The notes beneath the pieces were generated by a model. It had not been told where the DNA came from. It saw nothing but the letters and a program-made list of their open reading frames with translations, and searched no databases. A stretch of 64,000 nt of DNA. Source: Planctomycetota bacterium (lineage in GTDB: Bacteria > Planctomycetota > UBA1135 > GCA-002686595). Positions 45,368 through 54,867 of this stretch are shown here, piece by piece (the first letter of the stretch is position 1; the number at the start of each line of letters is the position of its first letter). Both the position numbers and the translations under genes were made by a program. The stretch covers positions 1-64,000 of the forward strand of contig JACKHT010000010.1 of the NCBI GenBank assembly GCA_020638855.1, in the 5' to 3' direction.

Positions 45368-45511
45368 ATGATTCCCCTCGCCGCTTCCCTCGGGAAGCCC
45401 GTGCGCGTGAATCTGGCCAGCGCCTCCCGTTCGTCTCTGACGAAACCCCTTCGGAAGGCCTTTCGCGTCCCCCCGCGAAAGGCCTTCCCCTTCTATACTG
45501 CTTTCCCATGA
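45368..45511 (+). CDS. Small leader ORF overlapping the leuB start (47 codons)
   Basis: ATG at 45368, TGA at 45509-45511 overlapping the leuB ATG at 45508 (ATGA). The peptide is basic and hydrophobic ('MIPLAASLGKPVRV...') with five scattered Leu, not a run of them. No Shine-Dalgarno sequence. The 15-bp inverted repeat lies inside it, giving RKAF twice. It could couple leuB translation or be chance. Confidence 0.3.
   Translation: MIPLAASLGKPVRVNLASASRSSLTKPLRKAFRVPPRKAFPFYTAFP
45453..45488 (+). promoter_or_regulatory. 15-bp perfect inverted repeat upstream of leuB
   Basis: GGAAGGCCTTTCGCG (45453-45467) is the exact reverse complement of CGCGAAAGGCCTTCC (45474-45488), with a TCCCCC loop. It ends 19 bases before the leuB ATG; a TATACT (45494-45499) lies between. 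A smaller stem, TTCGTC/GACGAA (45430-45435 with 45439-45444), precedes it. It could be an operator, an attenuator or a stem that hides the start. Confidence 0.6.
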
Positions 45512-46599
45512 ATAGGCCCCTGAAGGTTTGTGTGTTTGGCGGGGACGGAATCGGCCCCGAAGTGACTCGCGCTGCAGTGCGGGTCCTACGGGCCGTTTGC
45601 TCCCGCGAATCGATCGCCCTGGACCTCGAAGAGCATCCATTTGGCTCGCAGAGCTTCCGCGAAAGCGGGGTCGCCTTTCCCGAGGCCAGCCGCCAAGCCG
45701 CCAGCAACGCCGATGCCGTCCTGTGCGGCGCGGTCGGCGACCCCGATTTCGATCACCTGCCCCCCATGGAGCGGCCCCAGCGCTGCCTCCTGGACCTGCG
45801 TCAGCTCTTGGACGCTTGGGCCAATCTGCGTCCAGCCCGCATGAGCGAAGGCCTCCTGGATTGCTCGCCGATGAAGGCCGAGTACGTGCGGGACCTGGAC
45901 CTGTTGGTGGTGCGTGAACTCTTAGGCGGCCTCTACTTCGGCAAGCCCCGCGAGCGCCGCGGCGAGAGCCCGCATCAGGTGGCCCTCGACACCATGGTCT
46001 ACAAAGAAGAGGAGATCGAACGCATTGTCCGACTCGGCTTCCAGTTGGCCCAAGGTCGGCGCAAGCAACTGTGCAGCGTGGACAAATCCAACGTGCTCGA
46101 ATGTTCGCGCTTGTGGGAAGCGGTCGTGGCGCGCATCGCCCCCGAATTCCCCGATGTGCAGTTGAGCCACTTGTACGTGGACGCCTGCGCGACCGCCTTG
46201 GTCACCCATCCCGCCGAGTTTGACGTGATCGTGACCTCGAACCTATTCGGCGACATCCTTTCCGACCAATCGGCGGGCATCCTAGGAAGCTTGGGCGTGC
46301 TGCCTTCCGCTTCCGTTGGCGGTCCCACCGCCCTGTACGAACCCGTGCACGGCTCGGCACCGCCGATTGCGGGCAAGAACATCGCGAACCCCATGGCCGC
46401 CATCCTGTCGGCCGCCATGCTGTTGCGCCACTCCGGCGGCCACGAGGACGCCGCCTTGGCCATCGAGCAGGCCGTCGACCAGGCCCTGGCCCAAGGCCTG
46501 CGCACCGCCGACCTATTGCCCCGCGAGCGCCGTCACGAAGCCGTGGGGACGATCGAATTCACCGAAGCCGTGTTGGCTGCGCTCGACGTGGCGGTCTGA
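45508..46599 (+). CDS. leuB: 3-isopropylmalate dehydrogenase
   Basis: 363 residues, standard length, cytoplasmic. It oxidises and decarboxylates 3-isopropylmalate with NAD+ in leucine synthesis. Motifs: 'VFGGDGIGPEVTRAAVRVL' at the N-terminus, substrate-binding arginines in 'LDLRQLLDAWANLRPAR', 'DKSNVLECSRLW' with the catalytic Lys, 'VTSNLFGDILSDQSAGILGSLGVLPSA' for metal binding, and 'YEPVHGSAPPIAGKNIANP' for NAD+. No other leu gene is in the window. Regulated perhaps by the leader described at 45300-45488. Confidence 0.95.
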   Translation: MNRPLKVCVFGGDGIGPEVTRAAVRVLRAVCSRESIALDLEEHPFGSQSFRESGVAFPEASRQAASNADAVLCGAVGDPDFDHLPPMERPQRCLLDLRQLLDAWANLRPARMSEGLLDCSPMKAEYVRDLDLLVVRELLGGLYFGKPRERRGESPHQVALDTMVYKEEEIERIVRLGFQLAQGRRKQLCSVDKSNVLECSRLWEAVVARIAPEFPDVQLSHLYVDACATALVTHPAEFDVIVTSNLFGDILSDQSAGILGSLGVLPSASVGGPTALYEPVHGSAPPIAGKNIANPMAAILSAAMLLRHSGGHEDAALAIEQAVDQALAQGLRTADLLPRERRHEAVGTIEFTEAVLAALDVAV

Positions 46600-46763
46600 T
46601 CGGGCGCCGCCCCTGGTCCGTAGCAGAGAAACGACGGGCGGCCAGCTGGCACGCCCATGGCGCGGCCACGGTCCTTTGAGGCGTGCATTGAAGTCGTTCC
46701 CCTGCGAGCCAGGGCCCTCCCTTGCTGGCCGCGCTCGAATGCCGGCCGCGCACAAGGCGGGCC

Positions 46764-49187
46764 CTAGCTCCTGCGCAGCTCCGCTCCGGCGGCCTCGAGG
46801 GTACGCGCGAGACGGTCGAGGAACTTCTGGTTGTCCTTGTCGGTCAGGGTGCGTCCCTCGCTGCCCAGTTTGACGTGGAAGGCGAGCGAACGGCGATCGG
46901 CCCCAAGGGCTTCCCCGCGGAACTGATCAAAGAGTTCGATGTCGACCACGATGCCCTTGCCGGCGGCTTCGATCAGCGTCATGACCTCAGACCCCGGCAA
47001 GCTATCGGGAGCCAAAATGGCCACGTCGACTTTGACCTCGGGGAACTTGGGCAGTGCGCGGTAGCGATAGCCCGCCGTGGGCTCCTCCAACAATCGATCG
47101 ATCGAAAGCTCGAGCACGGCCAAGTCGCTGGCCACATCGCCATCGAAGCCCAGCTTCTGCTGAACGGCCGGGTCGGGTTGCGCCACGAAACCGAGCACCT
47201 GGCCACCGGCCTTGGAGCGCAAAGCGATGCGTTTCTTGGGGTGCAGCCAGGCCGGGTAGCCATGGCCGTCACCCAGCGCTTCCGCCGGGGCAAGGTCGTG
47301 GCCCAAGTGCAGCAAAAGGTCTCGAGCCACTGCGTGCAAATGCTCCAAGGCGGTGCCCTGCGAGGCTTTGGCGGGCCAGGCCAGCACCGCCGCGGTCGTG
47401 TGGATTTCCATCGGCTCGCCCTGGGCGTTGGCCGCTTCGGGCAGGTAGCCCTTGCCCACTTCGAACAGGGCCACTTGCCCGTGCCGTTGGCGGTTCTTGA
47501 GCGCAGCCTCCAACAGGTTGGGCAGCAAACTGCGTCGCAACTTGCCCTGGCCCTCGGCCACCGGATTCTGCACCTCGACGCAACGTTCCCCGGCCAACCC
47601 CATGGCGTCCAGCACGCTGTCGGTCAGGAACGAATACTGGATCGTCTCGCGGAAGCGAGCCGCTCCGGCGAGCCGATCCTGAATCTTGCGCACCAACCGG
47701 CGCCGCGGATCGGCCGGCGGAGGGGTCAAATCCCCCACCAAGGCCTGGGTCGGGATGTTGCCATAGCGATGGATACGGCCCACCTCTTCGACCACATCTT
47801 CTTCGAGCGCCAAGTCCTTGGTGGCGCGACTCGAAGGGATTTGGATCTCGATTTGGTCGCCCTGCAACTTGGGAGTCAGCCCCAACCGCGACAGGATCGA
47901 CACGATGGCCGCATCGGAAAGCTCTACCCCTAGTCGAGATCGAATGCGCGCGGGACGCACCGACAAACGGCGCGCCGGGTCGGTCCAGGTGCCCGCGTCC
48001 GTGAGCTGGAGCGGAAACTCCACTTGCGGCTGGATCGCACGCAAAAGGTTCGCGAAGTGGCCCGCTGCGATCATGGGCAACACGGGGTCTAGGTGCTTCT
48101 CAAAGCGCGCCGAGGAATCGCTGCGCAAGCCAAGCCGCGCCGAAGTGCGGCGGATCACCCCGGGGGCAAAGGTCGCCACCTCAAGCAACAGCTGCGAGGT
48201 ATCGCCCTCCACCTTCGAATCGGCCCCGCCCATGATGCCCGCCAGAGCCACGGGACGATCGCCATCGGTGATCAACAGGTCCTGGGGCACGAGCGCTCGC
48301 TCGACCCCATCCAAAGTCGTCATGCGTTCGCCCTCATGGGCGCGACGGACCACGATCCCTCGCTGGCTGATGCGGCTGCGGTCGAAAGCGTGGTTGGGTT
48401 GGCCCAAGTCGAGCATCACGAAGTTCGACAGGTCCACCAACAGATCGAGCGGACGCTGGCCTACCGCCAGCAGGAGGAAGCGCAGCCACAGGGGCGAAGC
48501 TTCTTGCCGGGCCCCATCGATGGCCAGGCCCAGGTAGCGGCTGCAGGCCGCATCGTCGACGCGCACCGGGAAGGGGGCTCCTGCCCCAAGCGGGGGCAAG
48601 TCGGACGCGAGGGGTTTGAGCTCACGCTCGAAGATCGCCGCCACCTCGCGGGCCATGCCGCGGTGGCCCCACAGGTCGGGCCGGTGGGTCAGCGACTTGT
48701 TGTCGATGTCGATGATCCAATCGCCGGCCCCCACCGCCTGCGCGACCGGCATGCCGATCGGTGCTTCGGCGGGCAGGACCCAAATGCCGTCGTGGCTATC
48801 CCCAAGGTCGAGTTCGCGCTCGGAGCAAATCATGCCCTCGGACTCCACACCCCGGATCTTGGACTTCTTGATCTTGAAGTCACCCGGCAAGCAGGTCCCG
48901 ATGGTCGCGACCGCTACCTTTTGCCCGCCGGCCACGTTGGGGGCTCCACACACGATTTGGAGCGGCTCGCCTTGGCCCACGTCCACACGACATACGCCCA
49001 GTTTGTCCGCGTCCGGGTGCGGTACGCGCTCCAGCACGTGGCCCACCACCACATCGGCAAGGTGCGGGGCGAAGGGAAACAACCCTTCGACTTCGGCGGT
49101 CGAAAGCGTCAGGTTTTCGGCCAGGGCTTGGGGCGTGATGCCCTCAAGATCCACGTGCCGCGCGAGCCAGTTGTAGGAAATGTGCAT
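46764..49187 (-). CDS. pheT: Phenylalanine-tRNA ligase beta subunit
   Basis: 807 residues, full length. Domains in order: N-terminal fold and tRNA-binding OB domain (about 40-155, 'GHVLERVPHPDADKLGVCRVDVG'), B3/B4 editing domain (about 215-390), B5 domain (about 400-475), the catalytic-like core (about 480-690) and the FDX-ACB domain (about 710-807, 'KFPEVKVDVAILAPDSLPGSEV'). Forms the alpha2-beta2 enzyme with PheS. The start follows the pheS stop by two bases. Confidence 0.95.
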   Translation of the reverse strand: MHISYNWLARHVDLEGITPQALAENLTLSTAEVEGLFPFAPHLADVVVGHVLERVPHPDADKLGVCRVDVGQGEPLQIVCGAPNVAGGQKVAVATIGTCLPGDFKIKKSKIRGVESEGMICSERELDLGDSHDGIWVLPAEAPIGMPVAQAVGAGDWIIDIDNKSLTHRPDLWGHRGMAREVAAIFERELKPLASDLPPLGAGAPFPVRVDDAACSRYLGLAIDGARQEASPLWLRFLLLAVGQRPLDLLVDLSNFVMLDLGQPNHAFDRSRISQRGIVVRRAHEGERMTTLDGVERALVPQDLLITDGDRPVALAGIMGGADSKVEGDTSQLLLEVATFAPGVIRRTSARLGLRSDSSARFEKHLDPVLPMIAAGHFANLLRAIQPQVEFPLQLTDAGTWTDPARRLSVRPARIRSRLGVELSDAAIVSILSRLGLTPKLQGDQIEIQIPSSRATKDLALEEDVVEEVGRIHRYGNIPTQALVGDLTPPPADPRRRLVRKIQDRLAGAARFRETIQYSFLTDSVLDAMGLAGERCVEVQNPVAEGQGKLRRSLLPNLLEAALKNRQRHGQVALFEVGKGYLPEAANAQGEPMEIHTTAAVLAWPAKASQGTALEHLHAVARDLLLHLGHDLAPAEALGDGHGYPAWLHPKKRIALRSKAGGQVLGFVAQPDPAVQQKLGFDGDVASDLAVLELSIDRLLEEPTAGYRYRALPKFPEVKVDVAILAPDSLPGSEVMTLIEAAGKGIVVDIELFDQFRGEALGADRRSLAFHVKLGSEGRTLTDKDNQKFLDRLARTLEAAGAELRRS

Positions 49188-49189
49188 GG

Positions 49190-50221
49190 CTAGAATTGCT
49201 CCAAGAACCGCAGGTCACCGCTGAGTAGGTGGCGCACGTCATCGATGCCGTAGCGCAGCATCACGAGGCGCGAAAGACCGAGACCGAAGGCGAACCCGCT
49301 CCACTCTTCTGGGTCGATGCCGCCCGCGCGCAGGACCGCCGGGTGCACCAAGCCACAGGGGAGGAGTTCAATCCAAGTCGAGCGCTTGCACACGCTGCAG
49401 CCGGTTTGACAGAAGGGGCAGCGGGCATCGAGTTCGAAGCCCGGCTCGACGAACGGGAAGTAACCCGGGCGCAAGCGCACCTCGACCTGCTTGCCAAAGA
49501 TGCCGGCGAGCAAGGTCTTCATCGCACCGATCAGGTGCCCCACCGAAACGTCTTTGGCGACCACCAAGCCTTCCATTTGGTGGAAGGTGTGCTCGTGGCT
49601 GGCATCGGTCGATTCCTGGCGGAAGACCTTGCCCGGGGCCACGGCGCGGAATGGGGGCTTCAAGCGTTCCATGGCGCGCACCTGCACCGGAGAGGTGTGC
49701 GTGCGCAAGACCAGCGGATGGTCACCCTTGCAGTAGAACGTGTCTTGGCTGTCGCGCGCGGGGTGATCGGCGGGGATATTGAGCGCTTCGAAGTTGTAGT
49801 AGTCACGCTCGACTTCGGGTCCATCCAGGATGTGGTACCCCATCGACGCGAACAAGTCTTCGAGCTCGCGGGTGACCTGGGTGATCGGGTGCAGCCCCCC
49901 CATGTCAATACGCGGCGGGGGCAGCGTCGGGTCAAAACCCAGTCCTTGGCGGTCGGACTCGATGGCTTGGGTCTCGAGCCAAGCAGCGCGCTCGTCGATG
50001 GCGGCTTGCAGGCGGCCCTTGATTTGGTTGGCAGCCTTGCCTGCGGCGCCCCGGTCGGCGGGAGGTAGGCTGGGGATCTGGGCCAGCAAACTAGCCACCA
50101 CCCCGGACTTGCCGAGGAACTCGCGCTCCGCTGCATGCAAGGCCTCTGCGTTGTTGGCCGCGCCAATGCGCGCAAGGGCTTCGGCCGCAAGGGCCTCATG
50201 GTTCAAATCGTGGGTGCTCAT
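49190..50221 (-). CDS. pheS: Phenylalanine-tRNA ligase alpha subunit
   Basis: 343 residues from the ATG at 50221. The coiled-coil N-terminus (about 1-85) is followed by the class II core: 'HPITQVTRELEDLFASMGY', motif 2 in 'GKVFRQESTDASHEHTFHQMEG' and motif 3 in 'SGFAFGLGLSRLVMLRYGI'. Between motifs 2 and 3 it has C-x2-C-x4-C-x2-C ('CPFCQTGCSVC'), a zinc-ribbon-like insertion seen in a subset of bacterial PheS. Charges tRNA(Phe) together with PheT. Confidence 0.95.
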   Translation of the reverse strand: MSTHDLNHEALAAEALARIGAANNAEALHAAEREFLGKSGVVASLLAQIPSLPPADRGAAGKAANQIKGRLQAAIDERAAWLETQAIESDRQGLGFDPTLPPPRIDMGGLHPITQVTRELEDLFASMGYHILDGPEVERDYYNFEALNIPADHPARDSQDTFYCKGDHPLVLRTHTSPVQVRAMERLKPPFRAVAPGKVFRQESTDASHEHTFHQMEGLVVAKDVSVGHLIGAMKTLLAGIFGKQVEVRLRPGYFPFVEPGFELDARCPFCQTGCSVCKRSTWIELLPCGLVHPAVLRAGGIDPEEWSGFAFGLGLSRLVMLRYGIDDVRHLLSGDLRFLEQF

Positions 50222-50316
50222 GGCGGATACGCGAACGACGGGCTGGGAACGGACCACGGCCGCCAGGAATCCTGACGGCCGTGGCAGAGCGAGCGAACGC
50301 ACCGAAGGAATCGGGC

Positions 50317-50673
50317 TTAGACGCGGGCGGCCTTGGCCTCTTGGGCCAGGGCATCAAACGCAATGGGATCGTGGATGGCGAGCTCGGACAGCTGCTTGCG
50401 GTTCAGGTCGATTCCTGCCTTCTTGAGGCCGTCGATGAACTGCGAGTAGGTCATGTCGCGCATGCGCGCTGCCGCGTTGATCCGGAGGATCCAGAGGCGA
50501 CGAAACTGGCGCTTCTTCTGGCGACGGTCCCGGTAGGAGAAGGCCCAGGAGCGCATGAGCGTTTCCTGAACGGTGCGCCAAAGCTTGGAACGACCGCCGC
50601 GGAATCCACGGGCCTGCTTGAACAAACGTTGTTTTTTCTTGGCGCGCGGGGCGCCGTAGGTGACACGTACCAT
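50317..50673 (-). CDS. rplT: 50S ribosomal protein L20
   Basis: 118 residues, standard length. Very basic long N-terminal helix ('KKKQRLFKQARGFRGGRSKLWRT') and the conserved globular part ('WILRINAAARMRDMTYSQF', 'LNRKQLSELAIHDP'). It binds 23S rRNA early in 50S assembly and represses its own operon in many bacteria. Starts three bases after the rpmI stop. A 95-bp gap separates it from pheS. Confidence 0.97.
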   Translation of the reverse strand: MVRVTYGAPRAKKKQRLFKQARGFRGGRSKLWRTVQETLMRSWAFSYRDRRQKKRQFRRLWILRINAAARMRDMTYSQFIDGLKKAGIDLNRKQLSELAIHDPIAFDALAQEAKAARV

Positions 50674-50676
50674 GGA

Positions 50677-50874
50677 TCAGCCTCCTGCCAACATGCGCTT
50701 CAAGAGTTTGGCCCAGGCACCATCGGTGATCAGGGCGGAGCGTTTCTTCCGGCGGAACGCCGAGTCCTTGTTCGCGTGCATGTGACCACGCTGCGGGCGG
50801 TTGGATTTCAACTTCCCCGTCTTGGTGAGGCGGAATCGCTTCTTGACCGCACCCTTGGATTTCATCTTCGGCAT
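50677..50874 (-). CDS. rpmI: 50S ribosomal protein L35
   Basis: 65 residues, standard length, from the ATG at 50874; the frame is open upstream but only the last 65 residues are L35. 'MPKMKSKGAVKKRFRLTKTG' and 'RPQRGHMHANKD' are the family signature. Followed at once by rplT. It is not next to infC as in most bacteria, because a protease gene intervenes. Confidence 0.96.
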   Translation of the reverse strand: MPKMKSKGAVKKRFRLTKTGKLKSNRPQRGHMHANKDSAFRRKKRSALITDGAWAKLLKRMLAGG

Positions 50875-50963
50875 GGGACTTCCTCGTGGTTGGGTCCGGC
50901 CCAGTGGGAGCAAGACCGACTCGAAACCCTGGTCGCTGGCATACCGTACCGCTCGCAGGGGCC

Positions 50964-50982
50964 ACCGGGCACGCTGCCCGGT
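50964..50982 (-). promoter_or_regulatory. Leader hairpin upstream of rpmI-rplT
   Basis: ACCGGGCA/TGCCCGGT, a perfect 8-bp stem with a three-base loop, about 90 bases before the rpmI start and just downstream of the predicted promoter. Position fits a leader under L20 autoregulation; sequence does not prove it. Confidence 0.35.
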
Positions 50983-50997
50983 CGCTTGGAGGGAAAG

Positions 50998-51025
50998 ATG
51001 ATACCTGCCAACCCACCCCAGGCAA
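50998..51025 (-). promoter_or_regulatory. Sigma70-like promoter for rpmI-rplT-pheST
   Basis: On the minus strand: TTGCCT (51025-51020), a 16-base spacer, and TATCAT (51003-50998). It would give these genes their own start after the protease gene. Confidence 0.4.
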
Positions 51026-51143
51026 GGGCCGGGGCACCGGAACCTGGCTCGGATGGACTCCACCGCCCTTCCCAGGACCCCGGTCCGAGCCGCCAGCAGG
51101 CGGTCCTCCCGGCCCTGGGATCCCCCGGAGGCCGCCCGAATGG

Positions 51144-51181
51144 CCAAGGGCGCCTTCCCGGCCAGGGGAAGGCGCCCTTGG
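51144..51181 (-). terminator. 16-bp perfect hairpin after the metalloprotease gene
   Basis: CCAAGGGCGCCTTCCC (51144-51159) and GGGAAGGCGCCCTTGG (51166-51181) pair perfectly with a six-base loop. It lies 31 bases past the protease stop. No U-tail follows, so termination is inferred from stem strength and position. Confidence 0.55.
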
Positions 51182-51212
51182 GGCATGGCCGGGCTGCTAG
51201 GCAGCCGGAGCC

Positions 51213-53714
51213 CTATTGGAACTGGATCTCGATGCCTTCGGTGAAGTTCGAAGTCGAGGTCAGGATGAAGTCCCGGTACCAGAGTTGGAAGTTCCAGGTT
51301 TGACCGGCCATGACCGCCTCGTGCGGGTTGGTGGGCATGTCGGTCAGGTCGATGGCCGTTTGGATCTCGCCAAAGATGCCCGAGCTGGCCACCTGCGCCG
51401 AGAAGCGCCCGATGTTCACTGCCAAGCACAGGTCGCCCATGCTGCCGCCCGGGTTCGCCGTGAACCCTTGGCTTTGGCTGCACAGGAAGTAGCCGAACTG
51501 GTTGATCGGCAAGTCCGTGGCGGTCAGCGTCAGATCGTTCACAAAGACCAGCGCCGTACCGGTCGCCTGGACCCGGCCCGTCAGGCCGCGCGAGTTGAAG
51601 TTCGCCGGGCTGCAGAACAGAGAACCCAGCGAGTTGCCACCCAGGCATTGGCCATCGGCCCCGACCAGCGCCATATCGTAGGTGTTGCAGTTGCCAGCGC
51701 TCGAGGGGTACACGCTGACTTCCAACACCACCGTCTGGTTGGTGGCCGAGGTGTTGGTCCAAACGATCGTCTCATCGTTGGTGGCCGAGTAGCCCTCTGC
51801 CAACCCAGTTCCAGTTCCCCCACCACACGCGCTCGGGTCGTACAGGAACATGTCCACATCGGCCGTAGCGTGGGTGAAGAAGATGTCCGCTTGGAGGGTC
51901 CCGCCGGAGGGGACGCACAGCTGGTAGAAGTCCGAGTCGGTTTTCGATACGAACAGCCCACCGACGAAGCCGTCGGTCATGGGAACCGCGCTACCGCAGG
52001 AGTCGTTGTTCTCCAAGGCATCGTCGACTTGCCCCACGCACGGGTCGGTGTTGACCAAGCCGAGCGACATGCTGTAGGCATTGGTCACCGCGCCGCCCGA
52101 AATGTAGACCTCCAACACCACCTCCGTGGTGCTACCGCTGGTGTTGGTCCACACCAGGGTTTCGTTGTTGGTGTTGCTGGTGCCGGTAGCCAGAGTGGTG
52201 ATGCAGGTGTTGTCCGACAGGCGGGCATTGATGTTGCCTTGCGAGTGGGTGAAGGTCAGGTTGACCGTCAACTGCTCGCTCGGAGCCAGGTTGATCGAGT
52301 AGTAGTCCGAGTTGCTCGAGCAGGCGTGCAGGTTGTTGTAAGTCCCCGCTCCGACCGCCACGGCCGCGCCGCATGAATCGTTCGGCTCAAACGCATCGGT
52401 GGTGCAGCCGCCGCTATAGGGCTGCAAGCAGGAGCTATCCGCTCCGGCTCGCATCACCGTGACGACCTGCGGATGGAAGAAGGTCGTGATGTTGTTCATG
52501 CCCCCACTGCACAGGTGGCAGTAGCTCATCACGGTGCCTTGGTTGGTGCAAACCTGCGAGGTTTGGCACGATCCGAAGTACCCATTGGGCGCACACTGGT
52601 CGATCGGCGGGCAGTAGTTGTGCGTGTGCGAGGTCCCAAAGTTGTGCCCCATCTCGTGCGCAGCCACCACGAAGTCCCAGGTGTTCGAGCTCTGGGAGAT
52701 CGGGAATTGAGTCCCCCCATCGACGTTGCCACTCACGCCAAAGCCGTAGCTCTGGTTGCACAAGGCATCCAAGTAAGCGACGCCTCCACCCAGGTTGGCT
52801 CCGCTCAGGAAGTGAGCCAAGTTCGCGCCGCTGGGAATGTTGCCAGCCCAAGCGGTGCGGAATTCGTTCAACAGCGCGCTCGAACCACCGCCCTGCGAAG
52901 TCCAGGGGTCGTTCGACGAGGTGTAGAACTGCAAGTACGGGTAGGTCAAGACCACGTTGATTTGGCTCAGGTAGCGGTCGCTGATCGCTCCCAAAAGGGT
53001 CAACGTGTAGTTCTGGGTGGCGGTGAGGTTGTTCCAGTTTTGGTAGTACTGGTAGTCGGTTTCGACCGCCACTTTGCACTCCAGGGTCACTCCCAGTTGG
53101 AAGACCTGCGGGTTGCGCGCCACCGAAGCCATGTCCAGCATGTGCTGCGATTGGGTCGGACCCCCGAGGGCATCGATCTGGCACTGGGGCAGGGCGGGTG
53201 CGCCCAGCGAGCGCATCACATCGTCAGGCACGATGCGCGCCTTGGCATGGGCCCAATCGTTGCCGACATCGGGGAAGGACAGCACGTGGTAGAACTCGCC
53301 ATCGGCTTTGATCCAGCCGTTGCAGCCGTAGCTCGAGAATCCGAGGGACACTTCCGAGGAGTCGTCTCCCACAACCATCCCTTTCCACAGGCTCAAATCA
53401 CCGGGATCGTAGGGGGTCGGCTGGCCATTGACCTGCATGCCGACGCTTTGGAGGTCGAAGGACATGGGTTCCAAACTGAGCGTCACCGGCGCGTGTCCGG
53501 GGAGCTCCACTTGGCTCATCAGGAGCCGTCCATGGCCCTGGAGGTTGGCAAAGGCACCGGGAACGGCCCGGTATTCGAGGGTCCCGGCCACCATGGAGCT
53601 GGGCTCCACGGTCAAGGGGAAGGGGACCACCTCAAGGGTTTGGGCAGGGGCGGGAGAAGCGACCAGCCCGGCTAGGAGCAGGATGGAGGCGGAGAGAGCG
53701 GGTCGGATGGCCAT
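51213..53714 (-). CDS. Secreted M12-type (reprolysin/ADAM-like) zinc metalloprotease with two PPC domains
   Basis: 833 residues from the ATG at 53714. Signal peptide about 1-25, ending in 'PAPAQ'. A pro-region extends to about 205. The zinc site is His353-Glu-x2-His357-x2-Gly360-x2-His363 ('HEMGHNFGTSHTH'), the metzincin motif. Two PPC domains follow, each starting 'EPNDSCG' or 'ENNDSCG' and with 'SDYYSINL'/'SDFYQLCV'. The last 130 residues form a module ending in 'QLWYRDFILTSTSNFTEGIEI', a C-terminal pattern I recall from secreted planctomycete proteins, possibly for sorting. It interrupts the infC-rpmI order. Confidence 0.87.
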   Translation of the reverse strand: MAIRPALSASILLLAGLVASPAPAQTLEVVPFPLTVEPSSMVAGTLEYRAVPGAFANLQGHGRLLMSQVELPGHAPVTLSLEPMSFDLQSVGMQVNGQPTPYDPGDLSLWKGMVVGDDSSEVSLGFSSYGCNGWIKADGEFYHVLSFPDVGNDWAHAKARIVPDDVMRSLGAPALPQCQIDALGGPTQSQHMLDMASVARNPQVFQLGVTLECKVAVETDYQYYQNWNNLTATQNYTLTLLGAISDRYLSQINVVLTYPYLQFYTSSNDPWTSQGGGSSALLNEFRTAWAGNIPSGANLAHFLSGANLGGGVAYLDALCNQSYGFGVSGNVDGGTQFPISQSSNTWDFVVAAHEMGHNFGTSHTHNYCPPIDQCAPNGYFGSCQTSQVCTNQGTVMSYCHLCSGGMNNITTFFHPQVVTVMRAGADSSCLQPYSGGCTTDAFEPNDSCGAAVAVGAGTYNNLHACSSNSDYYSINLAPSEQLTVNLTFTHSQGNINARLSDNTCITTLATGTSNTNNETLVWTNTSGSTTEVVLEVYISGGAVTNAYSMSLGLVNTDPCVGQVDDALENNDSCGSAVPMTDGFVGGLFVSKTDSDFYQLCVPSGGTLQADIFFTHATADVDMFLYDPSACGGGTGTGLAEGYSATNDETIVWTNTSATNQTVVLEVSVYPSSAGNCNTYDMALVGADGQCLGGNSLGSLFCSPANFNSRGLTGRVQATGTALVFVNDLTLTATDLPINQFGYFLCSQSQGFTANPGGSMGDLCLAVNIGRFSAQVASSGIFGEIQTAIDLTDMPTNPHEAVMAGQTWNFQLWYRDFILTSTSNFTEGIEIQFQ

Positions 53715-53889
53715 ATTCGATGGATTCGGGGACCGGAAACGGGCGGCAGCTGTCAAAACAGCCTTCAGGGATAGGACGGACCCTCTCCCCAAAAGGTTTC
53801 ACCCAAAGTCTACCCGCTACCCGGCCCCGGAGCCCATCAGAGCCCCTAGGGCACCCGAATGTGGCTCGTGGCGAGCCAGCCGATGCACG

Positions 53890-53919
53890 CCAAGGGGGCC
53901 CCCATGGGAGCCCCCTTGG
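53890..53919 (-). terminator. 10-bp perfect hairpin after infC
   Basis: CCAAGGGGGC (53890-53899) and GCCCCCTTGG (53910-53919) with a 10-base loop, 47 bases past the infC stop and upstream of the protease gene. No U-tail. Its stem resembles the one at 51144-51181. Confidence 0.5.
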
Positions 53920-53965
53920 CCACTCAAGCGCACAAAGCTAACGGCGCGTACCGCCAGCTAAGTGG

Positions 53966-54754
<789 letters not shown>

Positions 54755-54867
54755 TGGGCTCCTTGGTTGGGTCTACGGAGAGTCCGGGGACACTGCCCCA
54801 CTCAGAAAGGAGCATAGGTGGAAACGCGGTTTCCCGCCAGGAATCCCCATGCTCGGTACGAATTGCA

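Larger units (their letters stand above)
45124..45507. other. Divergent intergenic region (384 bp) upstream of leuB
   Basis: It contains the 12-bp repeat at 45172-45219, a sigma70-like promoter facing leuB, a 47-codon small ORF and two inverted repeats, each listed separately. Nothing similar is seen for the minus-strand radical SAM gene, whose promoter I cannot place. Confidence 0.6.
50875..51212. other. 338-bp region between the protease stop and rpmI
   Basis: From the protease side it holds a 16-bp perfect hairpin (51144-51181), then a sigma70-like promoter (50998-51025) and an 8-bp leader hairpin (50964-50982), all in the orientation of rpmI. No ORF is convincing. Confidence 0.6.
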
